Positions 5,185-6,807 of a stretch of DNA of 6,807 nt are shown piece after piece. The DNA is from Desulfobacula sp. (lineage in GTDB: Bacteria > Desulfobacterota > Desulfobacteria > Desulfobacterales > Desulfobacteraceae), in contig JAOZRI010000128.1 in NCBI GenBank assembly GCA_029940235.1, forward strand, positions 1 to 6,807, read 5' to 3'. Under the pieces are notes generated by a model, which saw only the letters and a program-made list of their open reading frames with translations, was not told the DNA's origin and made no database searches. Positions within the stretch are counted from its first letter, which is position 1; each line of letters starts with the position of its first letter. The translations under genes and the position numbers were made by a program.

Positions 5185-6357
5185 TCATACAACTTTGCCA
5201 TCTTTCCAGAATGGTGACATCTGTCTTAATTTATGAATTACAGGAGCAAGCGCTGCAATGATTATATCCATCTCATCTTTTGTATTATAATGGGACAGAG
5301 AGAATCGAATGGATCCATGGGCAGATTTAAAGGGTACTTTCATTGCCATGAGTACATGGGAAGGTTCAAGTGATCCTGATGTACAGGCAGATCCTGAAGA
5401 TGCGCAGATCCCTTCTCTGTCCAGCATTAAAAGTATGGATTCTCCTTCCACAGCATCAAAACCTATGGAGAGCGTATTTGGAAGCCTTTGATCAAGATCT
5501 CCATTAACTGAAGAACTGGGTATCTTTTCAAGAAGCTGTGCCTGAAGATAATCACGAAGTTCCCTGACACTGGTATTTATGACAGGCAGATTTTCCCTGG
5601 CAAGTTCACATGCTTTACCAAGCCCGATTATGGATGCAGTATTTTCTGTTCCGCCGCGCCGTCCATTTTCCTGATGCCCACCCATGAGAAAAGATGAAAA
5701 TTTAAAACCTTTTTTCACATACAACACACCAACTCCTTTTGGAGCATGGAGTTTATGCCCGGACAAAGAGAGCATATCCACACCAGCTTTTTTTACATCA
5801 ATTGGAATTTTTCCTACTGCCTGAACTGCATCGGTGTGAAACAGGATACCCTTTTCATTAACCTTTTTTGCAATCTCTTCAATGGGAAACAAAACACCTG
5901 TTTCGTTATTTGCCCACATCAATGACACAATGGCAGTATTGTCAGTCATGCTGCCATATAATATATCAAGGTCAAGCAGGCCCTTGTTATCCACAGGAAC
6001 AAAGGTAACTTTATACCCTTGTGTTTGTTCAAGGTATTGATATAAACTTTTTATTGCAGGATGTTCCACATTGGAAGTGATTAAATGCTTTTTTTCAGGA
6101 TAGGCATGAATTGCAGTATAAATGGCTGAGCTGTCACTTTCAGTACCACAGCTTGTGAAAATTATCTCTTCAATATCAGCATTGATAAGATCAGCAACTC
6201 TCTGTCTTGCCTGTTTGATTTTTCTGTCAACTTTATCCCCAAAGGTATGCATGGACGATGGATTGCCATACAACTCTCCAAAATAGGGAAGCATTTCCTG
6301 GATAACTTCATCAGCTGTTCTTGTTGTTGCATTATTATCTGTATATACAATTTTCAT
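5185..6357 (-). CDS. nifS: cysteine desulfurase, NifS type
   Basis: From the ATG at 6357 the protein has 390 residues. It removes sulfur from L-cysteine as an enzyme-bound persulfide, releasing alanine, and passes the sulfur to NifU for Fe-S cluster assembly. The N-terminus VYTDNNATT is the family signature. His-Asp-Ala-x-Gln (FHTDAVQA, about 174-181) supports PLP. The PLP lysine is Lys202 in SGHKLHAPKG, and the catalytic Cys325 lies in SSGSACTSGSLEPSHV; both numbers equal those of Azotobacter NifS. SACTSGSLEPSHVL favours NifS over IscS, which usually has SASLEPSYVL. AAAGGAT (6370-6364) sits 6 bases before the ATG. The frame is open for 14 more codons upstream, to an ATG at 6399, but that would overlap the nifU end by 38 bases and add non-family sequence. 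It starts 4 bases after the nifU stop, so the two are surely one operon. Confidence 0.95.
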   Translation of the reverse strand: MKIVYTDNNATTRTADEVIQEMLPYFGELYGNPSSMHTFGDKVDRKIKQARQRVADLINADIEEIIFTSCGTESDSSAIYTAIHAYPEKKHLITSNVEHPAIKSLYQYLEQTQGYKVTFVPVDNKGLLDLDILYGSMTDNTAIVSLMWANNETGVLFPIEEIAKKVNEKGILFHTDAVQAVGKIPIDVKKAGVDMLSLSGHKLHAPKGVGVLYVKKGFKFSSFLMGGHQENGRRGGTENTASIIGLGKACELARENLPVINTSVRELRDYLQAQLLEKIPSSSVNGDLDQRLPNTLSIGFDAVEGESILLMLDREGICASSGSACTSGSLEPSHVLMAMKVPFKSAHGSIRFSLSHYNTKDEMDIIIAALAPVIHKLRQMSPFWKDGKVV

Positions 6358-6361
6358 TGGG

Positions 6362-6807
6362 TTATCCTTTGTTGTGAACAGATTCAATAATCTCTTCAAT
6401 CCTGCCTAAACATTGACCGCATCCACCGCCGGCTTTCAGGTAATCAGTTACAATTTCAGTGGATTTAATTTTATTTATTGTTACTACATCAATTATTTCA
6501 AGATCTGTCACTTCAAAACATTCACAAACGATTTCACCTGGTTTTGCCATAATCTGAACGCCTCTGTAGTCTGCAATGGCTTTTTTCAAAGCAGACTGCC
6601 CCATAACTGAACAATGCATTTTTTCCTTTGGCAGACCATCAAGATAATCTGAAATATCATCATTGGTCAATTTTGCAGCAGTATCAAGAGTCATTCCCTT
6701 AACCATTTCAGTCAGAGCTGAAGAAGAAGCAACAGCACTTGCGCACCCAAAGGTCATAAAGGATGCATCAACAATTCTTTCATTTTTATTAATCTTTAAA
6801 TATAGTT
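6362..6807 (-). CDS. nifU: Fe-S cluster scaffold NifU, two-domain form (5' end outside window)
   Basis: The frame is open to the window edge, giving 147 visible residues. An ATG at 6757 lies inside the conserved core (DASFMTFGCASA) and is not the true start; 16 residues before it (LYLKINKNERIVDASF) are clearly NifU. Visible are the back half of the U-type scaffold domain, with cysteines in TFGCASA and KMHCSVMG spaced 44 apart as in Azotobacter NifU (Cys62, Cys106). Next comes the central [2Fe-2S] domain with C-x-C-x32-C-x2-C (CECFEV ... GGGCGQC), again identical in spacing to Azotobacter. The first scaffold cysteine (Cys35 equivalent) is off the window. The protein then stops (ESVHNKG), so the C-terminal Nfu-type domain of full NifU (about 312 residues) is missing. 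The scaffold receives sulfur from NifS, encoded 4 bases downstream. No nitrogenase gene is visible; in anaerobes such NIF pairs often serve general Fe-S assembly. Confidence 0.93.
   Translation of the reverse strand, partial: LYLKINKNERIVDASFMTFGCASAVASSSALTEMVKGMTLDTAAKLTNDDISDYLDGLPKEKMHCSVMGQSALKKAIADYRGVQIMAKPGEIVCECFEVTDLEIIDVVTINKIKSTEIVTDYLKAGGGCGQCLGRIEEIIESVHNKG

Noticed and set aside
6358..6399. Longer nifS start at 6399
   Set aside because: It overlaps nifU and adds 14 residues not found in the family; the ATG at 6357 has a good ribosome binding site and gives catalytic residue numbers equal to Azotobacter NifS.
6755..6757. ATG as the nifU start
   Set aside because: The frame stays open to the window edge and the residues before it match the NifU scaffold domain, so this Met is internal.

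Overview
This is an AT-rich bacterial window that looks like the chromosome of an anaerobic, sulfate-reducer-type Desulfobacterota, probably Desulfobacteraceae. The case rests on gene content: a NIF-type NifU/NifS iron-sulfur pair, a Cys-rich 'two-CW' domain fused to a helix-turn-helix, an EpsC-like long serine acetyltransferase, and the tail of a Fis-type (NtrC-like) regulator. The taxonomy is an inference from family resemblance and was not searched. I see no mobile element, CRISPR array, tRNA or rRNA.

Layout, left to right. (1) 1-80, + strand: the last 25 codons of a Fis-type HTH protein. (2) 81-307: an AT-rich gap with one 7-bp hairpin and a 39-codon reading frame on the minus strand. That frame lies directly after the yehS stop and in the same frame. 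(3) 308-1719, minus strand: cvfB-like RNA-binding protein followed by yehS (DUF1456), joined by an ATGA stop/start overlap. (4) 1720-1863: a divergent promoter region. Two copies of GTGGTATAAT face in opposite directions, each containing a -10 box. (5) 1864-4205, + strand: a tightly packed operon of XRE-HTH/two-CW regulator, cysE (GTG start at 2279) and cysK. (6) 4215-6807, minus strand: nifU (5' end outside the window), nifS, then a metallo-beta-lactamase-fold hydrolase that ends 9 bases from the convergent cysK.

How the genes fit together. CysE makes O-acetylserine and CysK turns it into cysteine with sulfide. NifS takes sulfur from cysteine, and NifU is the scaffold on which Fe-S clusters are built. 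So one short region makes cysteine and also spends it on Fe-S clusters, although the two gene sets are on opposite strands. The first gene of the cysteine operon encodes a small DNA-binding protein whose C-terminal half has seven cysteines in a repeated C-W pattern. It is a plausible redox-, metal- or Fe-S-responsive regulator of its own operon, and perhaps of the divergent cvfB-yehS operon. That role is an inference and is the most interesting lead here. The visible nifU lacks the usual third (Nfu-type) domain, while the catalytic residues of NifS, CysE, CysK and the hydrolase all appear intact.
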